Below, in pieces: positions 23,663 through 36,040 of a stretch of 64,000 nucleotides of DNA. Location: the NCBI GenBank assembly GCA_016758965.1, contig JAEPRB010000131.1, positions 48,888 to 112,887 on the forward strand, written 5' to 3'. The DNA is from Circinella minor. Taxonomy: Eukaryota; Mucoromycota; Mucoromycetes; Mucorales; Lichtheimiaceae. Each line of letters begins with the position of its first letter. Positions within the stretch are counted from its first letter, which is position 1. The notes under the pieces are model-generated. The model was not told where the DNA came from. It ran no database searches and saw only the letters and a program-made list of their open reading frames with translations. The position numbers and the translations under genes are program-made.

Positions 23663-25370
23663 GGTTGTGGTTGCTGACCAGCATCAGTCTTTCCAGTAAA
23701 GAAACTCAGCAATCGTTCCCTGCGCGGTGGTGACTGAATTGATTTTAACGTCTGTTCCTTTCGATCCACAATGGCAGTTCGTGTTTTTCGTGAACGATCA
23801 GCTGTTGTTTGATGACCTCGATGCATGTTGAATCGTAGCATCGCATCATGGACTGTTGCTGGACGTTGTTGTAATGTTGCATCTTTCTTAGGTTGTTTTT
23901 TTTGCGCTTCAATTCTCGCTTCTTCATTAACACTGTCGTCTCGCTTCTCTTCGACATCTATATCTTGTGCAAGTGTTGCTCTTCTCGTTGTATCTCTATT
24001 ATCACTCTCTGGCCAAACGACTCTACGGTAATTGGGCATAAATGCTCGTTCTGCCATACAAGCAGCCTCGCCTTCAAATTCATCATCTGTTTTCCTGAAT
24101 AACTCTCTATATTGTTTTAACCAAGGATGTTGTTGGATTTTATCGAGTGTATAACGTTTATTTGGATCAGCGACGAGGATTTGACGTAATAAATCTTGAG
24201 CATCTTGACTGACATGTTTGGGGAATCTAGGTGATGTGGATAGGATATATCGATAAAGTTGGTTGATGTTGCTACCATCTGGGTTACATGGGTCATCATC
24301 AAATGGTAAATAGCCACATAACATAGCGTATAGGATGACACCACAAGACCAAATGTCAACGGCTGTACCTGCGTAGAGGCCTTCACTAACAACCAGCTCG
24401 GGGGCTGCATAGCAAGGAGATCCACATGATGTATCCATAAGACCATCTTGCTTATTGTTGGCAAATCCGAAATCTGTTACAACAATATTACGATTTCTAT
24501 CCAAGAGTAAATTTTCCTAGAATAAAAGCAACGAGTATTATATATATATATATATAGATATAGATATATATCGATTTTGTAGGTCATAATAATTTTTTCA
24601 TGTATATATTTATACTGATAAGTCAAATGAGGGACGAAGAGTGAATAAAAGCAAAATGTTTTTTTTAGGAGAAAGGAGGGGATGATTATGGGTCTCAAAA
24701 AGGGGATTGATCTTCCTAGGATGGGGATAGGAAGGGTGGGAAAGGGAACAGAAAAGTATGTTATTTACCAGTTTCAGATCACGATGAACAATTTTTTTAC
24801 GATGCATATATTGGACACTACTGATCAATTGTGCGAAAAGTCGTTGAGCATCTTTTTCTTTGAGAGATCGATGGGCTAAAATATATTCAAATAATTCACC
24901 TCCAGAAGCATATTCTAGGATGATACCAAAATATTTTTCTGTTTCAATTACATTGAATAACTTGACAATATATGGATGTTTTAATGTTCGAAGAGCATGA
25001 ATTTCTCTTTCAACTTTGTTTAATCTCGATGAAGAAAATCCAATAGTTTCTTTTCGAATAAGTTTAATCGCAAACTATATTAGTATATGAATATTTATGG
25101 ATGGTATTAGAAAAGAAAAAAAAATGATGGGTATATATACTACTAGTTAAGTGTTGGAAGTAGAAAAATGAAACAGTCATAATTTCTTTTGTTTACCTCT
25201 TGACCTGTTTCCGTATGAATACCGAGTTTAACTTTACCAAATTCACCTTCACCTAAAGTTTGTAAAAGTACGTATGGTCCCAATTTTATTTGTCGCGTGT
25301 GTGATCGGCGACCTTGTGATGATCGCTGATAGAGAGTGACAGATTCTAATGGTTTTGCATCTTCTACCAT
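21855..25370 (-). CDS. Kin4-like serine/threonine kinase with KA1 domain, 1008 aa
   Basis: There are four exons: 25197-25370, 24769-25074, 23001-24516 and 21855-22885. The kinase domain covers about residues 30-300: Gly loop LGEGEFGKVKLG, catalytic Lys62 (FAIKLIRK), HRDLKLEN across an intron (about 155-162), DFG at 175-177 and activation segment TSCGSPCYAAPE. The wording (VHRDLKLENLLLDRNRN and DIWSCGVILYAMLCGYLPFDDD) matches the CAMKL/Kin4-Frk1 group. A long disordered region with poly-Gln follows. The C-terminus holds a KA1 domain in two parts: IRVHHGAVDRTALTTRAPHE and EEIRFVVEVCRFQNLPGLYI, then RLRGNIWAYKFLYHKL. In budding yeast Kin4 acts in the spindle position checkpoint; a similar role here is inferred. 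KA1 would target acidic membrane lipids. Confidence 0.88.
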
Positions 25371-26429
25371 GATTTTTAATATTTTTGATATCTAGATGTT
25401 TTTATAAACTTTCTTTTTAAATTAAAAAGAAAGTGTATATGAGAGAGAGAGAGAAGATACAGATAAAAGAAGAGAGGGGAATATACAAAAAATGGTACAA
25501 AAAATGGGTTTCTTCCTTTTGTTTTTATCTTGATGAAAAATAAGAACGCACGGTTGTTTGGGGAAGTGGAAAAAAGAAAAAAAAAATTGAAAACAGGGAA
25601 AAAAAGAAAGTGAACAACGGTTAAATAAAAGGAAGATCAAATTATGCTGCACATGAAGTGATCAAATTATCTTTAAAAGCGATGGCGATAAAAATAAATA
25701 TAACTGTCTTTTTTTTTTCCTGTAGAAATCTGGTCCAGAATACATGAAGGAGTGAATTAATAAAAATATGCTACTGCCAAGGCAAGAAGAAAAGAGAGGG
25801 GAGGAAAAGAAGAGTGAAAGGGATAGAAAAAAAATGATTAAAGAAAAGAGAAACAGAGAAAGAGACAGGGATAGAGTATAGGTGTGTGAGCAAGAGAGAG
25901 GGAGGATAGCAGTAGCAGCCTTGATTACAAGATTGGTATTAGTTACCATGGTAAAGAATTACATCAAAATTCAACATCATAGTGATGTATATATACAATT
26001 TTGACAACGTAGTACTGATGTTTTAAAGCGAGAAAAATTGTTCGAGCTCCATCCATTTAATAAATGCCTAAAAGATACATTTAGAACATGCAAATTGTGA
26101 GTAGAGTATCAATAATGATCTTTTCTCCTTTTTCTTGTTTTATGTAGGATATAACAATACATTACATAAGTTTTCTTTCTATGCTATCATCAATGTAAAC
26201 TTATTGAATATAGTATATGTATATTTTTATTTTTATTTTTATTTGCTATAATAAAAAAAAATAATGGAGTAAAAAAAGAGACAGATTATATGATGATTAT
26301 GCAAGGAGGTTTCAAATGTAAGGGATTAAGTGAATAACTGAATAAAAAAATTGAGGGTGGGATCTCTGACGCATATACACATACGTCCCCACTTATTTTT
26401 TTTCTATATTTTCTTTCTATATTTTCTAT
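25371..26429. other. Intergenic, about 1.06 kb
   Basis: This holds the promoter of the Kin4-like gene and the 3' end of the GH72 gene. It is strongly purine-rich on the plus strand at 25440-25480, 25560-25620 and 25780-25910 (pyrimidine-rich in the kinase transcript sense near its start). No gene was recognised. Confidence 0.65.
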
Positions 26430-28077
26430 TTATCTTCCCGCCATAAATACTAAAGCCCCCAACATTAAAAGAGTGAAAGAGATGAAGGGATCAGTAGAGT
26501 ACGATGGTTGAGCCCAAGAATCACTACTTTGATCTGAGCTGTCTCCTCCCGATGAATCCATACTGGTTTTAATATCGGCACAGTGTTTAACATCTTTGCG
26601 TTTTGGTGTAGTTATTTGTGCATTACCCTCAAATTCACACTTGCCATCCTTGTTTTCCTGTATGTACAAGTTATAAAGATAACTCAACTTTTCGGTACCA
26701 GAACAATAGGAGAAAGCACCGTAGCGTCCATTTTCAGCATCTCCACTGATTTCATCACAGGATACCAAACCACACAACATGTCAATCTGATCACCGACAG
26801 CAGAGCTGTTACCAGACATTGTATTGCTGACTTGATCCGAAGCTGTACAGGATAATGTATCAAGCATGCAGCTGCAAGCACCATCCGAAGGCGTCGGGGG
26901 TAATTTGGTGGAAACTTTCCAATTTTCTGTTTGATCGGGGCATTGAGGTCCTTGTTGGTTTTCACTGACTGCATCCATATTGACACCCTTTGGATTGACT
27001 TTGGCCAACTCCTTTTGCAAGTAATTGTAATCCTCCATTAACTCTACTTTACCATCTTGAATCTTGACCAAACCGTAATTATTATTTTCCTGAGACCATT
27101 CATATACAACACCACCAGACCATACATCTGTCATTTGAGGGCCATAGAGTGCTTCAACGTCAGTGAATTCACGAGGTGTCACCAAGTTACAACCATATTC
27201 GGATAAAAATACAGGCTTATGATAATTAGCGAATTCCTTGGTTCTATCGGCATAACCAGATTTTTCATAGGTTGAATCACCGCACCACTCATACATGTTG
27301 ACACCGAAAAAGTCAGCTTGCTCATCTTCATCACCACATACAAAATAGTCCTTAATAGCTTCACGGATAAATTCATCATCGTTACTGGCATAACCTACTG
27401 GAATATAATTTTTCTTGGTAGTCTTGATATATTTTTTCATATCGCGAACGGCGGCTTTTACATAGGCAGAGGCGAGGGTATTGGTATTGTCATTGGTGAC
27501 TTCATTACCAGCAATAAAAGCCAACATGTTATCGTATTTGGTAAATGCATCAATCGTCTTACGATAGGCATTATAAAGTCGTGTGTCATATTCAGGTGTT
27601 TTACGGTTAATAGAGAATTTGGGAGTGGCAATATCTAATAATAAATAAAGGCCAGCATCTGCAAAGGATTTCATGCACTGGTCATGGTTTTTAGAGGGAT
27701 CGACTTCGTACACACGGACCACGTTCAACCCTAACTTTTGCATAAGTTGAGCGTCTCGAGCACATGCAGTTGTATCCGCTAAAGGATCTGCAATAGCATC
27801 TTTATTACCATCCGTTGTGTGACCATCTCTCGGCTGATATGCCACACTATTAAAATAATAAATATAAGTAAATGTATTTTTGTGAGTTGTTGTAAAAAGT
27901 TGATTATGAATGCTATTGACTTTTGTTGTTAGTGTTTTCAGTTTACCCTTTAATAAAAAATTGATTTTTTGTAACAGAATCAAAGAACTTGTTATCCTTG
28001 ATAACAATGGGATGAAGCGCATTGACGACCGTGGCCGCGTAGATCAGACATATTATTCCCAGCGAAGCAATTTGCAT
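26430..28077 (-). CDS. GH72 beta-1,3-glucanosyltransferase, GPI-anchored, 515 aa
   Basis: The two exons are 27947-28077 and 26430-27846. A signal peptide (MQIASLGIICLIYAATVVNA) is followed by the GH72 catalytic domain to about residue 340. The general acid/base is Glu159 in AGNEVT and the nucleophile is Glu260 in VFLSEYGC. A Cys-rich X8/CBM43-like domain follows (CSCMLDTLSCTAS, then MLCGLVSCDEI). The protein ends with a Ser-rich stretch and a hydrophobic tail (FISFTLLMLGALVFMAG), expected for GPI attachment. Gas/Gel enzymes elongate beta-1,3-glucan at the cell surface. This composition corresponds to the GH72+ subfamily, which carries CBM43. The gene is complete with all catalytic residues in place. 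Confidence 0.94.
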
Positions 28078-30675
28078 TGTTTTTTTTTACTAAGAAATTA
28101 AATTAAAAAAAAGGAGAACCGCGAAATAAAAGAAAAAAACGAAGTGAGAAAAAGAGATAGAATCAACTTTTAATAGAGAATGTTTATTTTTATGTATCGA
28201 CTTTATTTTTTTTATTTTAAAAAAAAAGAAAAGAGAGAAACAAAATAACTTACATATTCTCTTTAAGAAAAAAAGAAGGGAGACATGGAAGGGGGTGTAC
28301 GTTAGAATGGATTCAAATATTTTTTCATATTTGACTCATATAAATCGATTATCATTTCAACATTCCAATCGTCCGTTATTGTATATGTGTAGAATAATAT
28401 AACAAACATAATCATATATAGATCTGTAATGTTTTTTACTCTCTCACTCTTTCTCTCTCTCCCTTTCTTATTTAATCCATACAAAGAATTTGTTATTTAT
28501 ATATATCTCAAAGAGGACAGAGAAGGGGTTAATGATAAATAGCGAGAAAGAAGAAAGAAAAAAAAAAGAAGAATATATAGGGCTTACGTACTTCAAGCAC
28601 CATCCTGTTCCTTTTTTTTTTTTTTGTAATTAAAGAAAATCATAAATACTTTTTACTATTACATTATTTGTAATAAAGTCTCGTTGGTTTAACAATGATT
28701 GATGGAAGGGATTAGAAGTATAAAAAAAAAAGAGGGAGAAAACAAATACAATTTTTTATTTGTATTTTGATAAGAATGTTTTAACTTTCCCATATATCAT
28801 ATTTTTTACGATCATCCATTTTATTTGTTACGATGAATTATGCATTTTTTTTTATTTGCTTAGAATATTGACTTTGGTAGTTTTGATATACTATTTATAA
28901 TAACAAGCAATATTATTAAACATATACGTGCAAATATACATAGTGTGTGTGTGTCTGTGTGTCTCACCATCGGGTAGATCATAGAGCTTAAATTTTCTTA
29001 ACGAATTTCTCATCACAAATAAAGCGGATGATCGGGACGAACATCGAGACCCGGAAAATATCATCGATACAAGTTACACAACTAAGTGCTAATATCTAGT
29101 AATGAAAAAAATGTTAGATAAAAAAATAAATTTAAAACAGAAGAGTTCATAAATAATTATGATGATATTTATTAACAACATAGAAAGGGTATCTTGATGC
29201 TAGGAAGAAGATATATGCTGAACAACTTTGTTGTCGCCAGACAACAAGTATTAATACAGCAACATAAAAATTATAAGCGTTAAAAAAAACATTCTTCATA
29301 TTGACCAATCAAAGAGCCTTTTTCTTTAGTACACCAATAAAATGTTTATTACACTACTATATATTTAGTCATACAAATCATCGAAAGCTTTGCTCACCTT
29401 GAGATATCTTTCCCAAGATTTGGGTCACTCATTTATTTAATGTATAACTAGATTTAACCAATGCAGTTTAAAGTCGGTTCCGATTTGGAATTAATAATTT
29501 TATGCAACATACAGTTCATTTTCCTTGTCTGGTAAAGTGGTCTATAATGAAATATACACATGCTTTTGTTTTATTCATGACAACATCTGTAGAGCTATAT
29601 TTACATAGATAACATTATCATCTGACGAAATATCATAAAAATGTGACACAAGTGAGGCGATATGGATCTTTTATTGTATAAACCTTTCTTTTTTGTTTAC
29701 ATTTATTTTTATTCCATCAAGTCAATAAAAGCTTATATTCATTATGTCGCATTATAGTGAAACATAATTGGTGACATCATTAAATTTTGTGAATAACTTC
29801 TTTACGTAAAGAATTACAAAAAAAAAGTCAATAACTATGTATTAAAAACTATTGCGCCTGTATAAAAAAAAAGAAGTAATAGTTTACGAAAATGGGAATA
29901 AATGTGCATTACCTGCGACTATTACATGTACCAAGTGTAAACAAATACATTTTATAGTTGAACTGATGAAAAGTTTTGAAACACTTTGAATTGAAAAAGA
30001 TTATGATAATTTTTTTTTTCAAGCATCCAACATTTTCAATGCTTGGTTCTTTATTCTTTATATGTTAGCACTTGTCTATATATATTATGTTTTGTACTAA
30101 AAGAAATCAAACTGACCTATTAAATCTTATGATTAAAGCAAATTAAAGATTTTCGATGACCGGTTTCTATTGAGTTAGCAACTATTTTAGTTTTTTTTTT
30201 TTTTTACTCTACGTAGTATCTACTATAAATTATAACGAAGCCCCATTTGATGTGGGATCTTCAATACTTTTCCGCGCTAAATTTTCCGAAATCTTATTGT
30301 TGTTATGAAATCTCAGGTTCCACTGTATTCGATGTAGCAGTGTGAGTACTAATAGTGATGATACATGGAATAAAATTAGATTTAAACCAAAAGATTAAAT
30401 ATATATAACTTATTTCGGTCGGAAGCGGTGGGGATATCACTCAAACAGATTATTTACTGTATATTTTGATTTTTCACACGTACAAAAAAAACAAAAACAT
30501 TAGTAAAATCTTGTTTTTGCTTATGCATATTTATCTTACATGTGACTAATATTATGGTTTATATACAATGTAATTGTTCTTTTGTACGTATATAAAACAT
30601 TTTGTATTAAGAAAATAAAAGATACTATCTCTTTTCTTTTTGCTGTTGTCAACATAAATTACAATTTTTTTTATC
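28078..30675. other. 2.6-kb gene-poor gap
   Basis: No complete gene was found. A minus-strand coding-like segment at 28968-29095 has one frame break. A TG-rich tract lies at 28940-28963. Another minus-strand open segment near 29375-29435 reads KSWERYLKVSKAFDDLYD before a stop and joins nothing clear. The left part is the GH72 promoter, and the last few hundred bases are the SDR promoter. Confidence 0.5.
28968..29095 (-). pseudogene. Coding-like relic with a frame break
   Basis: After a good acceptor (TTACTAG) the minus strand reads LSCVTCIDDIFRVSMFV, then PIIRFICDEKFVKKI and a stop. Shifting the frame by one base at the AAAATTTAAG stretch (about 29000) continues as KLYDLPDG up to a GTGAGA donor. 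The residue mix and flanking splice-like sites suggest an old exon with a one-base insertion. The parent gene was not recognised. Confidence 0.35.
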
Positions 30676-32330
30676 ATGATTGTAATTGACGAAAAAAACT
30701 ATTTCACTGGAAAAGTTGCAGTGGTAACTGGCGGTAGTCGTGGACTTGGTAAAGCTGTTGCAAAAGCTCTAGTAGAGCGTGGAAGCAAAGTAGTAATTGG
30801 TGATGTATTGGATGAAGCAGGTCAAGAAACAGTAAATGAATTAAACAACCAAGCAGGAGGCAGTGTCAAGGCAGCTGTTTATATTCATACGGATGTTTCA
30901 TTGTATAAAGACGCCATTGCTCTTTTCAAATTAGCAGAATCAGAATTCGGGGGAGTAGATGTGAGTCTGTTTTTTTTCACCAATATTAATGGTACTAAAT
31001 TCACAAAGTACTTGCTATTATCATCGTCATCTAATAAATATGAACCGCTAATAAATTTAATATAAACTTACAAGCTTGCATTTCTAAACGCCGGCGTTAT
31101 CAATAAACCAGATTACATATTTACTCCTTTAGATGGTAATATGTATATGGCTGATTGCAGTTTCTTTCTTTTACTTACACTTTATTAATGCTATTAACGG
31201 TGGATATCTATAGACGAGGCGGAAAAATTGTTGCCTGATGTTAATATCTCGGGAGTTGTAAAATGTACCCGTGTTGCTTTGCTTGCAATGGCGAAACGAG
31301 GTGGTGGAGTGATTACAATCACAGCAAGTACTGCTGGATTTGTTGGACCTTTGTAAGTTGATTATTTATCGTTATACGTATGTTATAATTGATCTTGTTT
31401 TTACCAATGCTAATAGCTAAATGACATATAATTATATAACAAAATTCAGTGCTCAGTCCATTTATAATGCAACAAAACATGCAGTAGTCGGTTGGACACG
31501 CAGTCTTGGAATGTTAAAAGATATATGTAACGTACGGGTAAATGCAGGTAAGAAGAAGATAATGATAATTATTATTCCTATCTCATATTAAACTAGAACA
31601 TATATTAACTTTTATTGTACATATGTATACGAAAAAAAAAACGTCTTGATATAGTATGTCCAAATTGGATTGGTAAATCAATTTTTGATTGTTAATGGGT
31701 TGTATATATTGGGATTATGAAAGCTATATGTATACAATTATTGGAATCTTTGATGAATAAAATAACAATTACGCATGCACTTACATATAATAGAAACGGA
31801 TATGAGGCATAAAATCACCAAAAAAGGTGATGATGCGGACCCATATGGACAATATACACAAAAATCTCCTACAGTCAAGATTGATGCGGTTGTGAAAGGG
31901 GTCCTCACATTGATGGAAGACCCTAATCGTAATTGTGAGTATATTATAAAGTTATTACTATAAGATGAGGACACTTACTACATAGAACATAGTATTAGAA
32001 GTTAAGAGAACCCATAATTATATTCTTAATTACTACTAATATAGCATTTCATAATTAGCTGAAACTTTATTAGTTTTACCACCAGATATCTTACGTGCTC
32101 AGCCGACCATTACAACATTTGGTAACTATAATTTTACTATATTATTACAAATAGCTTGGAAGGGAGAAAATGAGCTATACTTTGATTTTTTTTTAATCAA
32201 TACGTAATATTCTATAGCCGAATCATCAAATCCAGCATATGATAAAATTACAGAAGAATATGAGAAAGATGCCGTGAAGTATTATAAAACATTGTTGAAC
32301 CCTGCTTTGGAAAGATATGAGCAACTTTAG
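30676..32330 (+). CDS. Short-chain dehydrogenase/reductase, 305 aa
   Basis: There are eight exons: 30676-30960, 31075-31135, 31214-31352, 31450-31547, 31655-31672 (18 bases), 31794-31934, 32059-32121 and 32218-32330. The Rossmann motif TGGSRGLG is at residues 18-25. An acidic residue ends beta-2 (VVIGDVLDEAG), suggesting NAD rather than NADP. NAG is at 100-102. The catalytic triad is Ser154 (TASTAG), Tyr167 and Lys171 (YNATK). The protein is a classical SDR with some likeness to 15-hydroxyprostaglandin dehydrogenase-type enzymes; the substrate cannot be told. It has no signal peptide, so it is probably cytosolic. All active-site residues are intact. It stands alone between two large gaps, with no pathway partner next to it. 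Confidence 0.87.
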
Positions 32331-32801
32331 AAAAGAAAAGATTTTGGAAACATGCACATCTACCTTTTCTCTCCAAATCATTCATCAATCAGTTGATTGT
32401 TGTTTTTTTCATATCAAACATGATTTTTTTTTCACCTTGCTACGTAATCTCTTAAATTTTATTGAACATTACACGTTTATCCAACATTATTATCAATAAA
32501 TATACTTTGTTATCAAGATTGATATAACTAATATGAAGTTCCATATATACATCCATTTTCTATACGTGTATGTGTCTGCTTTCACGTATTGAATATATAC
32601 AGTTTCTTAATGACCGATTGGCTTTTCTTTTTGGGGGAGAGAGGTGGGGGGGGACTTTTGTGTTGTTAAGATGAATATCTACTTCCTATTCTATTTACTT
32701 GGTCATGCATACTAACGCGGACTTTTTGAGAAGTTGAATTGAATTTTTTATCCTCTTCTTTTTCAACATACTTTTACAAAATCCAACAATAAAATTAAAT
32801 A
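32331..32801. other. Intergenic
   Basis: This is the SDR 3' end and the promoter of the INO80-subunit gene. It includes a G-rich patch at 32633-32652. No gene is visible. Confidence 0.65.
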
Positions 32802-33935
32802 ATGAAATCACGAAAATTATCACTTACACCATCAGAAGATTCAAACGATGAGATCTTGAGTGAAGAAGAATTGGAAGATTTAGAAGAAGACGGAGGTCTC
32901 GATGATTTAGGAGACGAAGAAGAAATCGAAGAGGACATTGATGAAACCGAACTTCCAGAAGAAGACGTAGAAGAAGAGGACGACGAAGACGTAGAAGAGG
33001 AAGAAGAAGAAGAGGAGGAGGAGGAGGAGGAAGAAGACGAGTCTATAGCTGATACAGAAACACCCATGTCTCGATCTTCAAGAAAGAATCAAAAAAGAAA
33101 AAAAGCCAGTACGTAGGCGACTTTTAAAAAGTCTTTTTTTTTTTTTTTTTTTTTTACATTATTATTGACTTGATTTAATTGTTTGGCTTGGGGAAAACAA
33201 TCACCATTCACAATTACTCTTCTCGTTCATTTTCTATAAATAGCATATGAAGAAGCAGATAGTGATGAAGACGAAGAAGATTATGAAGTTGTTTCTAATC
33301 GACCATTAACAAAACGACAACGTGCAAAACTGGAAAATAATGGCTCAGAAGAATTTTTGGAGTTACCTATGGGTAATTTAGAAGAGTCTAGTGGATCATT
33401 GAGAAACGGGAAGGGAGAGTTGGATATTTGAATTAAACTTGTCACTCACTTCTATTTGGGTATATATACATATACATTATTATTATTTATAGAGAGTATG
33501 AGAAAGAAGCATTTGACAGAAGAAGAGCAAACGTTAAAACGATCCGAAGTAGCAAGACGACGTAAAAATCAAAGTATAGAACGTGCAGAAAAAGATAAAC
33601 AAGATACAATTAATCGATTATTAAAGAAGCAAGCATCAAAAAGTAGACGAGTCATTAAGGATGATGGAACGGATGAAAAAGAAAGCGGTACAGGCGGTCG
33701 TGCATCATTAATAAAAGATCCAAATGCTCTTCATTATATTAGTAATTCAAAGGGGAACTTTTTATCGATTCCAACATCTATAAGTGCTGAACAAGTTTTT
33801 GGGTAAGTATATTGATATATGGAGTAGATTAAAAGAAAAGAAAAAGTAAACAGGAGAGTAAATAATAGTGGTTTGTTTTATTAATTAATATATTATAATT
33901 TACATATTTATTTTATTAGACCGTCATTCAGTTAA
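32802..33935 (+). CDS. IES2: INO80 complex subunit (IES2/PAPA-1-like), 253 aa
   Basis: The four exons are 32802-33108, 33244-33372, 33493-33802 and 33920-33935 (the last coding exon is 16 bases). The N-terminus is strongly acidic, with a run of about 14 Glu near residues 66-80. The PAPA-1-like region follows: PLTKRQRAKLENN, EEFLELPM, then KKHLTEEEQTLKRSEVARRR and DTINRLLKKQASK. This region is shared by yeast Ies2 and metazoan INO80B and stimulates the Ino80 ATPase. The HIT zinc finger of animal INO80B is absent, as in yeast Ies2. The protein is nuclear by role. Antisense to the acidic run is a poly-Ser reading frame, which is an artefact. ARP4 at 48.6 kb also serves INO80. Confidence 0.85.
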
Positions 33936-34247
33936 TTAGAGCATCATTATATATATAAATAATAACAGAATAAACGAAATAAAATACATGTGTATATAGA
34001 AATCATCGTGTGGTTGCTAGGATATCTTAAAACTGGAGCAAAAATTGTTGCTATATTGATCTCGTGCAATCTTTTTTACGTACGTGGCAATAATTTGACA
34101 ACTTTTTTTTAAAATAGCGGGAAAATCATTATACGAGCGCATGATAATTGCCCTTTTCTCTTTCTTAACTTTTTTTTTCACTCCTTGAACTCGTCTCTAG
34201 GAAATATACCACACACACACACACACACACACATACATTTTCAAGCC
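33936..34247. other. Intergenic with (AC)n leader repeat
   Basis: This is the 3' end of the IES2-like gene and the promoter or leader of ALG7. An (AC)n tract at 34210-34233 sits about 15 bases before the ALG7 start codon. No gene is visible. Confidence 0.65.
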
Positions 34248-35941
34248 ATGGGCAAATCATTATGGGTTGTCTCACTCATTGTTGCTGTATTTGGTTTAGC
34301 AATTAATGTGTCGCTTCATGATACAGTTTATGTTTCAATCTCATTTGCCATTCTTGCTGGTGTTGTAACATGGAAAACTTTACCGCGACTCGCGATGACT
34401 TTTATTAATGCTCATGTTTCTGGTGTGGATGTATTAAAAACGGATCGTCCTTTACTGTAAGTAAATTAAACTTTATTACTATTTTTTTTTTTTTTTTTTT
34501 TGCTTGAGAGGGAGGAGGGGAACTACTTGAGAATCTCGGACAAAAAAATAAAAAGGCTCATATATAATATACAAGACCAGAAGCAATGGGTTTTCCGACA
34601 GCTGTTATCTATCTTATTGCATTGTTTTGTTTTATACCTTTTCCTTTTATCAATTGGTTTGACGGAGAAGCACGTCTTGTTCATGAAGATAATCCAATGA
34701 TTGGTACTTTTCCTTATCACAAGGTAAAAATAAAAATAAAAATCAGTGAGGAGATCCATCATTGAAACAATAACTTACAGTTATCTATAGCTTGGACAAA
34801 TATTATCTGCTATTCTTGCTATTCAATCCATGGTATTACTTGGATTCGCGGATGATATTTTAGACGTTCGTTGGCGTTATAAAGTCTGGTTTCCTGCAGT
34901 AGCAAGTGTTCCTCTTTTGATCTTTTACTATACGAATTTTGGTGTTACTCACGTTATTATGCCCCTTCAATTACGTCCTTATGTAGGTGATTTAGTAGAT
35001 CTAGGTAAAACATATGTTTTTATATTTATTAATGTTTCCCTCTCCTATTAAATATTTAACTAATGATATATCTTTTTATCTCATTTTCCAAAAAAAAAAA
35101 ATATATATATATATATATTATAGGTCCTTTTTATTATTTATATATGGTCATGTTGGTCATCTTTTGTACGCATACAATTAATATTCTTGCAGGTATCAAT
35201 GGAATTGAAGTTGGACAATCCTTGGTGATTGCATTATCAGTTATTATCAACGATTTATTATTCATGTTTAATAATAACGATCGAGAGAGTTTGGAAGCTC
35301 ATTTATTCAGTCTTTATTTCATGTTACCATTTGCTGGTGTTACTGCTGGTCTATTGACACATAACTGGTAAAAAAAAAAAAAGGAATGGGATGGATAGTA
35401 ATAAAAGCTGGGAAACTAATCATGTACCTCATAATAATTGATTAGGTTCCCTGCACGTGTCTTTGTTGGTGATACGTATTGTTACTTTGCAGGAATCACT
35501 TTTGCAGTTGTTGGGATCCTAGGTCATTTTTCAAAAACGTTGGTGCTTTTTTTCATACCTCAAATCTTCAACTTCTTATATTCATGCCCACAACTTTTTC
35601 GATTGATTGACTGTCCAAGGCATCGAATGCCACGACTTAATAAGGAAACAAAATTGCTTTATTGTTCAACGGTCATCATCCAACCAGGGAGTAGTTTACG
35701 AGGGAAATTGGGTCATCTTGCTTTAAAGATACTTTATATGCTTGGTATACTCAAGGTTTTCAAGTGGGATGATCATGGAAGGATATTAGAATGTAATAAT
35801 TTGACAATAATTAATCTTGTCTTGGCAAGGTTTGGTCCCATGTCAGAAGTGAATACCACACGAACAATATTAGGAATTCAAGTTTTAGCAAGTTTACTTG
35901 GTTTCTTTATTAGATATAAACTTGTACAATATGTGTATTAA
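34248..35941 (+). CDS. ALG7: UDP-GlcNAc:dolichyl-phosphate GlcNAc-1-P transferase, 436 aa
   Basis: The five exons are 34248-34456, 34576-34723, 34791-35004, 35124-35367 and 35446-35941. The enzyme adds GlcNAc-1-P to dolichyl phosphate in the ER, the first step of N-glycan assembly and the target of tunicamycin. Several hydrophobic segments span the protein. Family motifs include the Asp pair in GFADDILDVRW (residues 140-141), ILAGINGIEVGQS, FMFNNNDRESLEAHLFSLYF and FVGDTYCYFAG. The C-terminal part has the luminal or loop segment PQLFRLIDCPRHRMPR. The length matches fungal Alg7. The ATG was chosen because the sequence before it is repeat DNA. The gene ends 99 bases from the transketolase stop codon. 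Confidence 0.95.
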
Positions 35942-36040
35942 AAAAAAGAAAGAGTTACAAGGAATCATAAAAAAAAAAAAAGGAGGGAAAACAAATTTAT
36001 TTTTTCGTTGTTGTTGTTACTGAAATTTTGATGATGATTT

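Noticed and set aside
23403..23684. Extra ORFs opposite or beside the poly-Gln region of the Kin4-like gene
   Set aside because: They are frame shadows of CAG/CAA repeats in the real gene.
29375..29435. Minus-strand KSWERYLKVSKAFDDLYD or MSDPNLGKDIS start
   Set aside because: Two overlapping frames both look plausible over a short span, and neither connects to a further exon.
32795..33067. Minus-strand poly-Ser reading frame
   Set aside because: It is the exact antisense of the Glu/Asp-rich run of the IES2-like gene; GAA/GAG repeats always give Ser or Leu codons on the other strand.
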